A stretch of DNA of 64,000 nucleotides from Ciborinia camelliae (taxonomy: Eukaryota; Ascomycota; Leotiomycetes; Helotiales; Sclerotiniaceae), in assembly GCA_025890175.1 (NCBI GenBank), contig JANPYM010000011.1, positions 1,902,299 through 1,966,298 on the forward strand, written 5' to 3'. Shown one piece after another: positions 1 through 13,700 of this stretch. The stretch's first letter is position 1; each line of letters opens with the position of its first letter. A model generated the notes under the pieces. The model made no database searches. It saw only the letters and a program-made list of their open reading frames with translations, and was not told where the DNA came from. A program made the translations under genes and the position numbers.

Positions 1-3000
1 GGAGTGAGAGCCTAGCCTTAATCTGCAACCAGGCGCCTACTTTTTCCAACAAAAACTCGGGAAAATTTTACCCGATTGCCATTCTTTACCATTTCCACAG
101 ATATGTATTCAACTCATGGTTTCCTTACCTTTTATTGTGAAGCTTATTAATTGAGTGCCTACCATTCTCCTGTGTATATTACTCCCCTTCCAATTTATTA
201 CACACAAATGCTGTATTGAATGGCAAGCATGCTCCTACGACTCACCTCAAAATGACAAAATCAAAAAAGAACTTTCCTGATACATACATGATTTTGCAGA
301 CAAAGATCAAAATCATTGATGCCCACCAGATTTCAATGTCATGTAAGTCACACCTGTGTAACTCATACCTCATAAATATATTAAGATTGCATTTACATGA
401 CATACGATGATTGCCAAAGCATTGCTAATTTCATGATTAGATCCTTTAAATCACGAAGAATAAATACTTAGCATTCAAGTACTCCCTTTTCCAACCTTCA
501 ACAAACAGTCCACAGTGAGCAAGACGATACAAATTCCACTCAACAGACAGAAGAATATTGGCAACACATCATAACATGGGGATATCAAGTTTTTGCAGAC
601 ATATAATATAATTGGAACGTGATGGTGGATTGACAGTTAAAATTCTCTCATAACAAGATGAACAAATGCAAAGTACAAACAAGTGCTACAACCCGAAGCG
701 AGAATACACAGTCTCTCGAAAGGGGCTGGAAGAACCTCGGAACAATATCGGAAGGTTGTCCAAACCTAATGCCTATTATCAAGGTAGAGTGGGTGAATAA
801 TTTCTTAGCTAAAGAATGGATTGAGACAGGCTAATACATGAAGTTTAGAACAAGAAGCGCATAACTGCTTTGCGAAGGAACAAAAGAAGGAAAGAACGCC
901 CTTCAGAGAAGCCAGCAGAAAATACTCGAAGATGTGCGACTATAATATTTGTATCTATGAGGAACAAAAACATCAATGCAGAGGTGCCAAGAAGAATATT
1001 TTCGCGAATGGGGAAATGATTTAGGAAGCATAGAAAACCAGATTATCTAGCCTGGCTTTTTACCGAACTCTCCATTAATCAGGAAATATGGACACCGGTC
1101 CTGCGACATTTCACACTCGCGTTCACGACGTTTTAACGACCTCAATAATAAAATCTACAATACTTCTTCAAGATGGGTTGCAGAATTAGGACAGAGAAGG
1201 AGGGAGAGGAGAGGAATGAGGAGATACTGCTATTCATTCCAGCCCAGATGACGCAAGGTCAGATCTACATCAGAACCTTATGATATGGCATATATAACAC
1301 GTTTGCCGAAACCATAGTTCCACCACCCAACAATTGAAAGGACAAATCTAGCCAGCTACAGATGTATCAGTAGCTATCTTCAGCTTCGCTTATGGGTCTA
1401 AGAGTTGCTCACGAAAAGGTGAATATGGTTGCAAAGGTGGTAGAATGCCACCCAATGCGACGTTTCCAGAAGGATATAAGGGAGGGATTTGAAGAATTAG
1501 GTACCCAGTACTTTATTGGGAAGTCGAAGCAAAATTGTGGAAGGAAAGTTTTCTATGCTGAAGATAAGGAGAGAGGTCGGTTGAGGGGGAGTGGGGGGGT
1601 GGTGATGAAATGGCTGGGAATAGAGGGGGCTCTTCTGATCCGAGGAGAAACCCCTCAAGGGATGATTCCTATACCAAGAGCCAATACAGGCCGGCTTTTC
1701 GCAAAACATTCCGACGGCTCTTTCACATCCAAACGCACGTGGCATCCAGATTCGCGGACTTGCGGAAATTCTGGACAAGCAAGCGTTCGTATCCTATATC
1801 TAAGCTTTGTGATCCCATGCTCATACTTTTTCATAGAACCATCGAGCATCTATCGACTCCGTTGCAGATAACGCTGGACAATTACAACCGTCCGACAGTT
1901 TGATACGTCGCCGAAGAGATACCCGACCACTCTCTTAACGAGAAGAAGGCACGCAAGTCAATTGCCAAGCTTGGTCTTACAAGAGTTCCTGGCATTATGA
2001 GAGTCGCTTCGAGACGACCAAAGAACACAAGGAACTCACTCCTCGCTTGTTCGAGGTCCCTGATACGACCCACCGGAAATATGGAATGGAAGCGGAGAAA
2101 CTTTTGGGGTAATGCAGCTCTTAACTCTTGTTTTAGTTCTATAGTTGGGTGAATACAAATATTTTAAAACAGCCATGTTTAGTAATAATATTCCGTGAAT
2201 ATGATAGCAATAATAGACTTGAATAGACTTCCACAGTTGAAGGGCATGCACCTCATCATTATTCAAACTAGAAACTTGAAGGCTTTCATAATTACTCCAA
2301 CGTAACATTTCTCCATTTAGTTCTTCTCGCCATGAAATATTCCGTAACAGGAATGATGATCATGATTGGGCATGAGCTAGTTATGATTTAAAGTCTGTAA
2401 AGCCAGTACTTAATGCAATCAGTTGTTCTTCAATTTTCCGTTGGTCTTGAGCAACGGTAGATACTGAATGTCTAAAGTTTGATGGGCCAAAATTACTTTT
2501 GCTAACTCCGCAGAATCCATGATAACCAAAGCAGACAATCTGAATCACTTGTGAGTCTGCGGAGACCAGCATGCCAAAACTTGCTCTAAAAACCTTGTTT
2601 GATTTTCTTTTTTTATATGCCAATGATATATGTTAGCTAACGCTTTGCGATGAAGGAACAACCATCTAGAATTGTAAAGAAGGGCCAAGAAGGTTTCGAA
2701 GAGTCCCAAATGAAGGGATTATTGCAAGACTACCTGAGCTAATACTTCGTAGTTCATTTGAATCATTTCTATTGATATGTATTAGAGATCGGTAATAACT
2801 CAAGTAGAAGATGCCTATACAGCTATTCCTGGGCAGAGAGCAAACTAGAAGGAACTGAAGCATCGTTCCTACCACACGCTTCTAGTATTGCCTCCCATCT
2901 TCTTTCCTTTGGCCCTCAGCATAGTACCTGCCAATCTAAGACTTTATTCGTTGAGATCAAGAAGATGACTACATATTGGACTGCAATCAGGGCTACATAT

Positions 3001-3509
3001 AGGTAAACATAGATCCTCTAATCTGCCTTTAATATTTTGCCTTTTTTGCTCCTGATCTTTGACAAGTATTGTCCCATTCTACAATGGAAGCCATTCATTG
3101 CACCAATGTGAATCTTTATTCGAGCGACTGAGGCTCTTGATACCTCGGAAGTGCGTCTGATTAGTACGAAGTAGAAAGAATCTGGCTGATTGGGATATTC
3201 TAGTATGCAACAGTGAGACGGAGACAAGAAAGGAGAACTATTATGTGTGTAGCTTTATATTTCTAGCTGATTCGAAGATTACTAAATTGTAACGGAAGAT
3301 ATTGAGGGCAGGGCGAATCATAGAGATCAAGGTGATTTTCGACGCGTCTCGCTTGTTTATCGCTGCCATTAATCCTGTGTTTTATTTAAATGCGAATATT
3401 TATCTACTTTAGATTCCCAAAAACCTCGATAGCTCTCGTTAACTTCCATACTTTCAACCTCTCCAGCAAAGTACAGTAGAAAGCTAATAGCTACTATATC
3501 TTGTCCAGC
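1..3509. other. gene-poor left flank
   Basis: I see no supportable gene here. Open frames are short, overlap on both strands (for example near 1392-1871 and 1497-1778) and lack recognisable domains or a consistent exon-intron pattern. Base composition is moderately AT-rich without the extreme depletion seen at 42-45 kb. It could hold UTRs, a non-coding RNA or decayed gene remnants. Confidence 0.5.
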
Positions 3510-4442
3510 ATGTCTAATCACTGTGAGGAATTGATGTCGATGGAGGAGCTAGAGAGCCTAATGGACGAGCAAGAAACAAGCAATGCCATGGCAACAACAA
3601 CAACTACTACAGCAATTACTACTACCACTACTGCTGCTACTGCTGCTACTGCTGATACTACTACCACTACTTCTGCTACTACTAAGACTGTTAGTCTTTT
3701 GAAAACAATACAAGAGAAAAAACCTAACCAGCAACCACCACCTATTCCAATACCTACATCCATGTCAGATATCTCTCAAACCGCTGGTATTCCAGCCAAG
3801 AGTCCCGAGCCTATCCCAACTCAAATTCTATCCCGAATCTCGGTATTTATCACAGAGGGCAGAGAGGATCATCAAAACTACGCCATGGAGCGCGAGCCTG
3901 GATGGGGTATCCATGCAAATAATCCATTCAATACCTGCTACTTTGATGGCACCAGTATCGACAGCCTCGTCGTGCCGCTCTCCTTCGACGAGCCTGGTCC
4001 AATATCTTCTCACACTGCCAGTATGGCTAATACATTAAACTCTACACTTGCCAAGCCAGCAACTCCTGAGTTTAGCCCTCAGCACCAAAGCGCCACTGGC
4101 AATACTTTCGTTCCTACTACTCCAAGTAGAAACACACTCGCTAGCTCCAGCCAATCACGTCAAAGCTCACCAGTCAAGCCTAGCCCGGTCGCTGCCCATA
4201 CTGGCGGTGGCCTTTTGGAAGTTGTGATCATTAGTTTCCCAACCACCCAGGCTCAGAACTCTGGCTTCCAGAGACTAGAGAAGGAAAGGGAGGTGAGAGA
4301 CGATGCCATGGCCATCTCGATCAAAATCCTAGAGAATGAGAATGAGAAGCAGGTGGAGGTTTCTGGCCCTGCGGGCTCTAATATTCGTGGTTTTGCTATG
4401 CTAATCTGCCATGGTATGAAAGTCCATGCTGCAATGAGGTGA
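3510..4442 (+). CDS. hypothetical Thr/Ala-rich protein
   Basis: Single-exon frame of 310 codons starting at ATG 3510 (MSNHCEELMSMEELESL) and ending TGA at 4440-4442. An upstream in-frame TTG at 3501 is not needed. The N-terminal 30 residues are acidic; residues about 30-55 are a Thr/Ala tract encoded by ACT/GCT/ACA repeats (about 3590-3690). A Pro/Ser/Thr-rich middle follows, and the last 100 residues look more ordered (a segment reading GGGLLEVVIISFPTT, then a charged stretch with many Glu/Lys). No signal peptide or membrane segment is visible. I do not recognise the family. The frame stays open across compositionally normal DNA and begins with a good ATG, so I think it is real, probably lineage-restricted. 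Confidence 0.5.
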   Translation: MSNHCEELMSMEELESLMDEQETSNAMATTTTTTAITTTTTAATAATADTTTTTSATTKTVSLLKTIQEKKPNQQPPPIPIPTSMSDISQTAGIPAKSPEPIPTQILSRISVFITEGREDHQNYAMEREPGWGIHANNPFNTCYFDGTSIDSLVVPLSFDEPGPISSHTASMANTLNSTLAKPATPEFSPQHQSATGNTFVPTTPSRNTLASSSQSRQSSPVKPSPVAAHTGGGLLEVVIISFPTTQAQNSGFQRLEKEREVRDDAMAISIKILENENEKQVEVSGPAGSNIRGFAMLICHGMKVHAAMR

Positions 4443-5635
4443 AAAGGGATGGGAGGACTATTAGATGCAGAATAGACATACATGGAGGGTTAAATCGCAA
4501 TTAGTTTATATAAATGAACGAATAACTACGAAAGACCTAATATCTTCGTGGATAGTACCAATCAAGATCAGAAAACCTAACGTTCTAATTGTCCCAGACA
4601 AGATAATACATTCTGGCTTTCTGATAGTTCCAAGCAAAATGATATAATCTAATCTAATGTTTTGTTCACTATATTATATCTTCAGATTAAAAGAATCCAA
4701 TTTTCGAAAAGAATATTGGCAATCAAATAAACTCGCTCTTAAATATCAGGTGAGAATTTCTGGATATGAAATCTCTGTAAGAACCTTCGAACTCTAGTCC
4801 AGCCTAGATTAATTCGAATATCATAAGGATTGTCATCATTGTTAAGCAGCACTCGTGCTCATCCAGCCATTTCAGATCTTGCCGGAGCAATAATTACCCT
4901 ATCTGTAAAAACAAACAAGTAATGATTAGATTTTCAATGATGTTTGCATCCTTCTTTCACATATGTATTTTGGGCTTTTTAATTACTAACACACCCAGCA
5001 ATGTGAAGATAGTCTACCCCAGCCGTATGTAGATTGACAGATATGTGGAGGATCCCAATAAATTGCTGCGTTTTAAATGTTTTTGTTAATTGTGATAACC
5101 ATTAAAGATAAGCTCGAAAGCCAGTTAGTTATATGGCTAGACCTGGTTTTGTTGGATATATCATTGTAATTCTTCCGATTTTGATCTCTCACAACTTCCA
5201 AATAACTTGCAAAAATCCCATGTTTCCGATAAGCAGGAATAGGTATCGCCAGGGAAGGAAATCAGGACTGCGACATACACGGTGTGAAATTTGCATATGA
5301 GATGTACGTGGTACACATGCATGACGTAGCTCGTTACCCGTATCCATGATATTGGTGTTCCAACCTTGGTTGGCCGTTATGCGGAAGATGCACCAAGCAT
5401 TAACTTTCAAAACTCCAGAGAAGGTAAAAAGGGAGGTAAAAGATAGAAGACCAATGAAATATCAGGAGTGCATGTTCTATTACACATGAATGTGAATTTC
5501 CCTTGCTAGAGGATATATGTAACAATATATATATGGTGCTTTTGGTAATACACACTACATTCAGGTATCGCGCGTAGCCTTAAATAGCTTAATAGAACAT
5601 GACCGCCCATCCATATAGCCCCAGCCCAGCCCATT
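4443..5635. other. intergenic, nothing recognised
   Basis: About 1.2 kb between the Thr/Ala-rich gene and the stop of the helicase gene. It is AT-rich with no long frame and no repeat of note. It should contain the 3' ends of both flanking transcripts. Confidence 0.5.
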
Positions 5636-8600
5636 TTATTTGTCTTTGAACTCCTGCGAGAAAATCTTCTGCCAGAGATCCATCCACTTTTGTTGTTGTG
5701 CTGTGAGAGCCTTTCCAGGTGTCTTGAAAGCCTTTGTTAGTATATCTCGTAGTCGAGCTCGCATGGTTTTAATGGCAAGCATGGTTTTCCAGTCCGATAC
5801 AGCAAAACGAGCTCTATTTCCATCTAGTATGAAAACACCGGCATACATCTGGAGTAGGATCAGTACATTATTATAACAACATGCCAAGAGAGAGCTTACA
5901 TCGCAACGGACATCTCCGCAAAGAAGAGCAATTGAAAATTCCTCTACGGCTGTTGTTTCATGGGCGTTGTAAAATCTGCTGGGCTTAGTGATGGTAATAA
6001 TTAATATTGGGATATGAGAACTTACTGCTTGGCCTGCATTATATGATAGTATGAAAGCCATTTGAGATCATGATGCCCCTTATTTACGGAAGTGGGATGA
6101 AGGCTAATTGATTGATTATTGGCGCAGTTGCGGAAGCCCTTACCATCACGGATAAGAAGCTTTGGATAGAAGCTCCAACCAATGACAGACGAGACAATGA
6201 TATCATTATCACTGTTTGCGTTGATTCGAAAGGGTATTTCAAAAAATTGTCGACGGCGACTCGAGTAACGTGTCCTTCGCGAATTAGAATATCTTCCAGG
6301 AACAAAATGGGATACCATACCTATGTAGAGCAGCCCTTTCAGCCTCCGTAAGAGGGAGAAACCCAGAGTCCACAAGACAAACCACCAATTGTCCTTTCAA
6401 ATCTTCAATATTCGATAAAGTTTGCTGGCTAAGAAAGTTTTTGCGACAAAATTGGTATTCAGAGCCATTAGCAATGCAAACTTTTTTCCAAGCTAGATAC
6501 GCGTTGTAAACAGTCAAAAGATCAGAATCGCCTCTTCTAAAGGCAAGCCTGACAGTATCCGCTTGCTGGCGTTGCCCAAAAGGAGCCGAGAAGGGTGACT
6601 TTGAGGATAAGATTGCAGCAATTGTGACTACTGCGTCGAGACATTTGAAAACGCTACCCAGTAGCATAAGTTTTCCCAAGAAAACGTCGAGCGGTAACCT
6701 GGCCAATTGGGTTCCCAATGGCGTTAGGTCTTCCCCAGCTGTCAGTGCTCTAACATCTACAAGCGCATCAATGGCACGTCGAATGTTCTTAGCGGATGGG
6801 GGATCCAACGCTTCGCTTAATGTCTCCTCGATGCCTCCTAGCTTGCAAATCTTGACTCGAATGGCAAGATCTTGGAGGGATAAACGAAGAAATTCTGGGG
6901 TTTGTTGATCGGCCATCAGTTCGTCATGTCTATATTTTGTGAAAAGATGGAAGCAAAGCCCCTCCTGTACTCTTCCAGCTCTACCTCTTCTTTGCTTAGC
7001 ATTTGCCTTGCTGATGAAGGTTTCTAACAAACGAGAGAGCTGTCTCCTCTCATCAAACCTCATCTCGCGATGCTTTCCAGTATCTATTACACAAGTGACA
7101 TCTGGAATAGTGATACCGGTTTCAGCGATGTTAGTAGCCAAAACAATCTTTCTAGCTCCAGGTGGCGGGACAAGGAAAGCGGCTTCCTGATCCTCGCTTG
7201 CGATAGTCGAATGTAATGGGTATATATACCAGTCTGATGAGAATGCTGGGTGTCCGCAGAGCATATCATTTAAGGTTCTGATCTCAGCAATACCTGGTAG
7301 AAATACAAGGATGGCCTGTGGGTGGTTAGCATAATTCGAAAGCGACGCTCAAGTGGGTTTGACTGCAAATATTGACGGAACTTCTGTATATAGAAAGTTG
7401 CAAAGCGGGGAATTGGTTTGTACAAAACTTACTTTGCTATACATCACCAATCGGTCATCAACAGCGATCTTTGCAATCAATTGAGTAACCAGATCAAATT
7501 CGATACGGTACTCATCAAACTGTGCAATTGTGTTGCGAGTTTTGTTGCTGTATCCTCGTAGAGCCTTTGTACTTTCACTCTTAGTTGTCTCGTTCGAAAC
7601 CCCATCTGCGATCTCGACATCGTCATCAAGGTCAGTATATTTCTCTTGCAGACCATTATCAAGAGAGAAGCCTGTAAGTTCAACGGCATCTTCCAGGTAT
7701 TTGACTTGAACTGGGAATGTGCGCCCAGGGACATTCAAAACAGGAGCACCATCTAGATATTTTGAAAAGCGATCGGCATCGACCGTTGCAGACATCAGAA
7801 CGACCTTCAAATCAGGTCTGCGTACCAACAACTTCCGAAGAACAATGAGTAAGAAGTCACTGTCTATTGTGCGTTCATGAACTTCGTCAAGGACGATATG
7901 CGTAATATCTCTAAGGTCATTCGACCCCTCAAGCATTCGCATCACGATTCCGGTAGTAGCATAGATAAGTCTAGTTTCTTTCGATGTATTGGACTCGAGT
8001 CTAATGGCATAACCTACTAGTGAGCGAGGGGTACCAAGATCGCTCTTGCGTTCACCGAGCTCTTCACTGACACGTCGAGCAAGAGAAATCGCAGAAATAC
8101 GGCGAGGTTCAGTGCAATAGATCTTGCAGGGCTGTCCTCTTGACAATTGATGCTCGAGAATGAATGCTGGAACTTGTGTACTTTTTCCACATCCAGTCTC
8201 GCCACAAACAATAACTATCTGTGAACGATCTATAGCACCAAGGACCTCATCTTTGAATGACCACATAGGAAGCTGCATCCGAGATTGAAGCATATGTTGA
8301 TAACTATGTGACGAGCATTTTTCAGCCCATATTCTCTGATATGCCTCAGGAGCGAGCCCTGTTTTGAGACCTTTGTCTAAGGAACTCTCTTCGTTGCCAG
8401 GGGTCCGGACAGCGCCTCGATTTCGGAAGGCACCATGAATCAAAACGCCATCTTCTAATTCTTGATCTCGCTTTGCACGAACCAAGTCACGGAATGTTTT
8501 GATAGCATTACGATCCTCTTCATCCGACTTTTCCTTTTTAATCTCGGCAAATTCGGTCCAAAGATCACGCCATGATGCTGGTAAACGCAAGGAAACTTTG

Positions 8601-10441
8601 TCCTCTTTTGCCGATGACCCAAATATAAGAAACAGTGCAGTCGTTGCAATATACGCTTCAGATTGGCGAGAATCTGGTGTGGATACAGAAACCATGGTAA
8701 AACTTTGCAATTTCGGACTAGAAGCGTATTCGAGTTGTGAGAGGGGCGTAGGTGCAAGCAGATCTTGTGGTTTCGACCAGGTAATTCGAAGGTTATGACG
8801 ATTGGAATAACTGGTATCAGAAATGAGAGTGTAAGTCAATCTCACTGAAGAGTCCCTGTTGTCCTTTTGTAAGTATGATATTCTCGGAATGGGTTTTGCG
8901 GCCCTTACCTGGCTCGACATGCTTCTTCAAGCACCCTGGTTGGATTAATGCCGGACCACTTCCCAAAATCTCGAACTGTAATCTTTGTTCCATCCTTACC
9001 ATTAATCACCGTACTACTTTTACCAGTCAGAGGGTCTACCTCATTGACAGGTAAGCTAGCAAAAAGATCCGCCAATGCGCCATCGTCGTCGCTACCAATC
9101 TCCTCCTCTAGCATAGCCTTGCCAATCGCAGCTGCTTCTCTGTTGATTTCGTCATCAGAGTCTGCCGAAACATCAGATTCCTGCGTTTCCTTATCATTTG
9201 CAGCCAATTCTGAAGCGCGCTGGGTAGCTGCATCCCGTTCGAGTTTTATTCTCTGGGTGTTCCATTGCTGGTCTGCAAGATATTTGTCGAATAAGACATC
9301 ATCTGCTATTTTCTTGAGCTTCCTTGCCAGCCTCGCTGACTCTGCATCAATGGGACTTCCATTCTTTTGTGATTTCTGGGCACTCTTTTTGCCATTTGCA
9401 CGAATGTCGGTGGCGGATTTTGAGCTTTGGAGTAAAAACATTTTTTCTTTTGTTTCCAGGTATACTGGGAGGAGATCATCCGGATCAATGTCACTGTCAT
9501 AATCTATTATGGCAGCCTTTTTATTATTTTCTTCTTTCTTTCCATTTCGAGGGGTATTTCCACCATTTTGGACTGAAGATGCGAAATGCCTCCTGTCTGA
9601 TTCGAACCTTGGTGTAGTTGTTCCCGAGGCCATGGGGCTATCGAGTGGCGTAGCTAGAAGACAAAGTATTAAATTTGGAACAGTAAAATACAATATGGAT
9701 GTACATACCATTTTGAGACTTCTGGGAAGATGCCAATCTGCGATGTGAATTCTGGTAGTCAGGCAATTCGTCTCTTGCACATTCACGGGAAAGCCACTCC
9801 AGAGATTCTTCCATGCCCCAAATTATATCCTTATTGCTACCGCCAATCTTATCCGAAATATCCAAAACATGTTGCATGGCCAATAAAACTTTATCTGCTG
9901 CGAAACCAGCCCCAACAAGGGACTGTTGTAAGGTCCAAAGCCGTATTGCGAGCTCCTCTTCCGATAATTGCTTCAGCGAGGTTGTATCTGTTGATGGACC
10001 AGAAAATCGTCCTTCCGATTTTATTAAATCCAGAATCTCTTCCATAAGCTCGGGGGGTAGCCATTTTCTCGTATTGAGAGTTTCTGCTTGGCCTCGCAGA
10101 ACTCTGCGATCAGTTTCTAATCGGGTCTTTTGACGAAGGGCATCTCTTTTTGACTTCAGCGAATGTTTTTCGACAAGTATTTGAAGCTCAGAATTCTCGA
10201 GCTGCTTCTCAAACTCTTCAGGGGTCAAATTCGAATTTTGAATCGAAGTTCCATTTCCCACGACTTCACTCGTCTTATCCCCCAACTTTTGGCTCTCAGT
10301 TGTATCAATAGGGTCATCTGCAATGTCCTTTTCTTGAACGGCTTCAATAGCTTCAGTTTTAGGTTTCGAAGCGATCGAGATGGTAGCAAAACCTCTGGCT
10401 GGATTTGTAGCTGGCTTCTTCTTTTTCTTACCACCAGCCAT
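5636..10441 (-). CDS. DEAH/DExH-box RNA helicase, DHX29/YLR419W type
   Basis: Seven exons on the minus strand: 10441-9709, 9653-8909, 8855-7433, 7315-6321, 6274-6026, 5975-5900, 5848-5636, all with GT..AG introns of 46-117 bp. They join in frame to about 1477 residues, close to yeast YLR419W. Visible motifs: GETGCGKST (motif I, residues about 711-719), DEVH (816-819), SATVD (motif III), TNIAETGITIPDV (motif V) and QRRGRAGR (motif VI, 1075-1082), followed by the HA2/OB-fold type C-terminal region. The first 490 residues are Lys-rich then acidic and low in complexity. DHX29 family members bind the 40S ribosome and help scanning on structured 5' UTRs; that role is inferred here from the family. 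The start MAGGKKKKKPATNPARGF is the first ATG of the frame. The gene is divergent from GCN1. Confidence 0.93.
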
Positions 10442-10753
10442 CGTCTAGATATGTTTCGATAAATTTCCAGTAATTAAAAAGTATGGTTGATATCAATATC
10501 GAGGTAAATGAAACCAAACAACGCCAAAGACACCAAACGCGGGGCCAATTACAGTGGGGTCGGTGGAATTGCTAGGGCGTCATTTCTCTCCAACTTTTTT
10601 CTCGGATCGCGATAACATTAATCCACATTGAATAATAGTCACCTCTCAAGAATTGCGAAAAAGATATAAACACGTCTACAAGCAGCTCGCAGAATACACG
10701 ATTAAGAGCTTCAAGAGGCCATTAGGTGATGAGAGATTTTGAAGGTATACATA
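10442..10753. promoter_or_regulatory. shared divergent promoter of helicase and GCN1
   Basis: The 312 bp between the two start codons must contain both 5' UTRs and promoters. I see no clear TATA box and no upstream ORF of note. Both flanking products are expected to be ribosome-associated, so co-regulation is plausible but unproven. Confidence 0.6.
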
Positions 10754-13700
10754 ATGTCTGAGGTGGAGATTAATGGTCAAAATGAGGGGGTAGATTTGGA
10801 CCTTACTCTCACAAAGGCTGCGCTTACTTCCTCTTCCACAAATATACGATTGGGCCAGTTGAAATTGATCGAGGAAAGACTATCAAAGAAAGGTATGTGA
10901 ATGCTAGACTCTGGACTCTTGAACAATGTCCTTTTTGTTCAGCTGCTGACAATACTTTGTGTATAGAGATTGATCCAAAACACTTCCCCGCTCTGCTGCA
11001 ACTTTTATTTTCCTCATATCCATATTACTACGACAGAGATTCGCGACTTGCTGTCCAACTTTGCATACGGCATATATTCGAGTCCGATTGCTCATTTGAG
11101 TTACTGTCAAAATTTATAAATGATTTAGACGCAGAAACTAAGAAGGGAGGACTGGCTCCAAGCAATGCGTTCGTGTTGGTAGAATATTGTAGTGCGATAT
11201 TGCAGGTAACAACTAGTGAAGCCAGATGGAAGAGCTGGGGTCTAGTTGTTGTGGCTAGTAATGCGCGAGCTCTTGAGCTGTGTATTACGTCCAAGCATAG
11301 AGCTTCGGCACTGAAGGCTACATGGCGAGGTTTAAGGAAAGCTTTTCAAAGCGATGTTCTCGAGACTGCAATCGGGGACAGTGTCCAAAAATTGAGTTCC
11401 AAAGAGGCCCAACCCTCCTCTAAGAATGCTGTGATGCTAGGGGCAATTTCAGGGGTATGTGCCAGGAAACCACAAGCTAAAGTGGTTCTGGAAAGCAAGA
11501 AGTCTCTAATATACAGCTTTTATACGCGCGAAATTATAGCCTCCAGGACTCCACTACCTCCACATCTTGCCAGTGCTTTGAGAGACTTCTTTGTGGACTT
11601 TGCCACCCAAGAAGATTTCGAGCAAGAAATAGTACCGTCCCTTGAGAAAGCGCTGCTAAGGGCTCCTGAAATTGTACTAAACGACCTTGTCACACCACTC
11701 TTCCAGTCTCTACCTAGCTCAGTAGATCTCTCAAATGTTCTCCGAACTAAACTTTTGAAACCTATCCTGTCTAATATCAAATCCACCAACCCTACAATTC
11801 GTCAGGGAGCACTGTCTGCATTCAGAGCAATTATACCCAAATGTCATGATGAAACTTCCATTGCTCAAGTGTCAGAAGAGATATTGACGCCACTAAAAGG
11901 GGGTAAAATATCTGCGGCAGATCAGAGGGCCAACTTCGCAGAAATGCTTGCAACTTTGCCCGTCACCAAGTCGAATGTTTCATCAGCCATTGGACTTGCG
12001 GCGGTCGCTGGAAAGGAAGCAAACGAAGCTGCATTATCAGCAGAGACATTCGCCTTATTACACTACCTTAAAAAGAGAGTACAGAACGAATTTCCATTGG
12101 ACAAATCCATCATTAACGCCTTCACAAAGGGCGTATCCGATAAAAAGGTCCCTGTAAAGAAACTATGGACGATTCGCCTTGGGGAACTGCTGTGGGATAT
12201 AGAAGAACCTGATCTTTCTCAATCAAAACAGTTGGCAGAAGAGACTGTCACAGCATTGGTAGATATATGGCAAGAGGTTACGGCAAATTCCATACCTGCA
12301 GCTCAATCTGGCCTTGTTACTGCAGGTTATGTTCTTACAGCGATCTCGCATACAAAATTGGGAGCTATTTCAGGTGTAAAGATTGACACTGCACTCAAAA
12401 AGGCTCAAGTGTCACATCAGTCACTAGTTATGGAGCCCAAGCCATCGTTTTTACTGAATCCTCGCATTTACAGCAAGCTTTCTAGTTACGATGATTTCAT
12501 GTGGTTCGTGAGAGCTTTGTTTGCTTTCCCGGATCAGCTTGCTTCGCTCGACCCGGCATCTCTATCCGCTATTGGTTGGTCTCAAGCTGTCATATTCTCT
12601 ATATGTTCTCCTAATGTACATTATGATGTCAGAAGGCATTCTTCTCATCTACTTTCCCAACTATATGTCCGCTTTCCTGGAAATGTATCTAAGATCATTA
12701 CATCTGGTTTGTGGAGATGGTTACAATCTATCGAGCTTGGAGAAAAGGACAGCGCTTCAATATCGGCAAAAACGGAGAACGAGAATCTGCATTTAGTTCT
12801 GAAAGCTATCTGCTTGACACCAGCAGAAATCACACGTCGGGGTGGTTTTGTGGATCAAGCAGTAGTCAAGGATCAGATGGTATCGCTGTTGGTTATCAGT
12901 CGACCAGAGCTACTACCAAGAGTAAGCTGGATAGAGCTGTGCCTGAAAGCTGGGGTTGATCCTGGCAACCTTGCTAGGGAGAACGGGGACGCTTTGCTGA
13001 AGCAGATTCTTGACATTACAAGCATTCAACATGCGGGCGCCATAACAAGATCCAAGGTTGTCAAAGATGCTGCTTATAATGCCGCTGCCGAGCTTGCTTT
13101 TGTTGCTCCTGATGCTATGACACCACGAATCGTTGAGCTCGTAGAGCAGGACCTTGATGCTACCCAGCTCGCCAATGTTGGTCCAACAGAGGCGGCAATT
13201 TTTCGTACTCCTGAAGGAACTGCTTTCGTAGATGTATTGGCCTCCAAAGCTCAAAGTTACACCCCGAACAAGAACACAAAAGATTATGATACATTAAAAT
13301 GGGAAGAGGAGCTTCGAGCTTCACTGGCGAAAAAGAAGGGTCAGCAGAAGAAGCTCACTCCAGAAGAAACAGCTAAGGTCAAGGCTCAACTATTAAAAGA
13401 ATCAGAAATTCGACTCCAGATTCATGCTCTAGAGTCAAAGCTTCTACGTGGAGTTGGAATCATCAAAAGTCTTGCAACTGGGCCTCCAACAGAAGCTTCT
13501 CTATGGATGGGAGCTGCTGTGAGAGCTTTAGTAAAAGTGATAAATGCTGGCGCTGGATTAATTACAGGTACAGCTGCCCCAGATGCTTATATCCTCTGTG
13601 CCGAAAGAGTTTCCAGTCGAATAGGTATACTCCGTTCATTCATTGGGTTAGCAACACTTAGAGCTATGAATGTTCCACAGCTGCCGCCAGCCCTGACGCA

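Noticed and set aside
1392..1871. 159-codon frame on the plus strand and its minus-strand shadows
   Set aside because: Frames overlap on both strands, with no domain or splice logic, so I could not support a gene.
3518..3763. Val-rich minus-strand frame
   Set aside because: Antisense shadow of the Thr/Ala codon repeat in the 3510-4442 gene.
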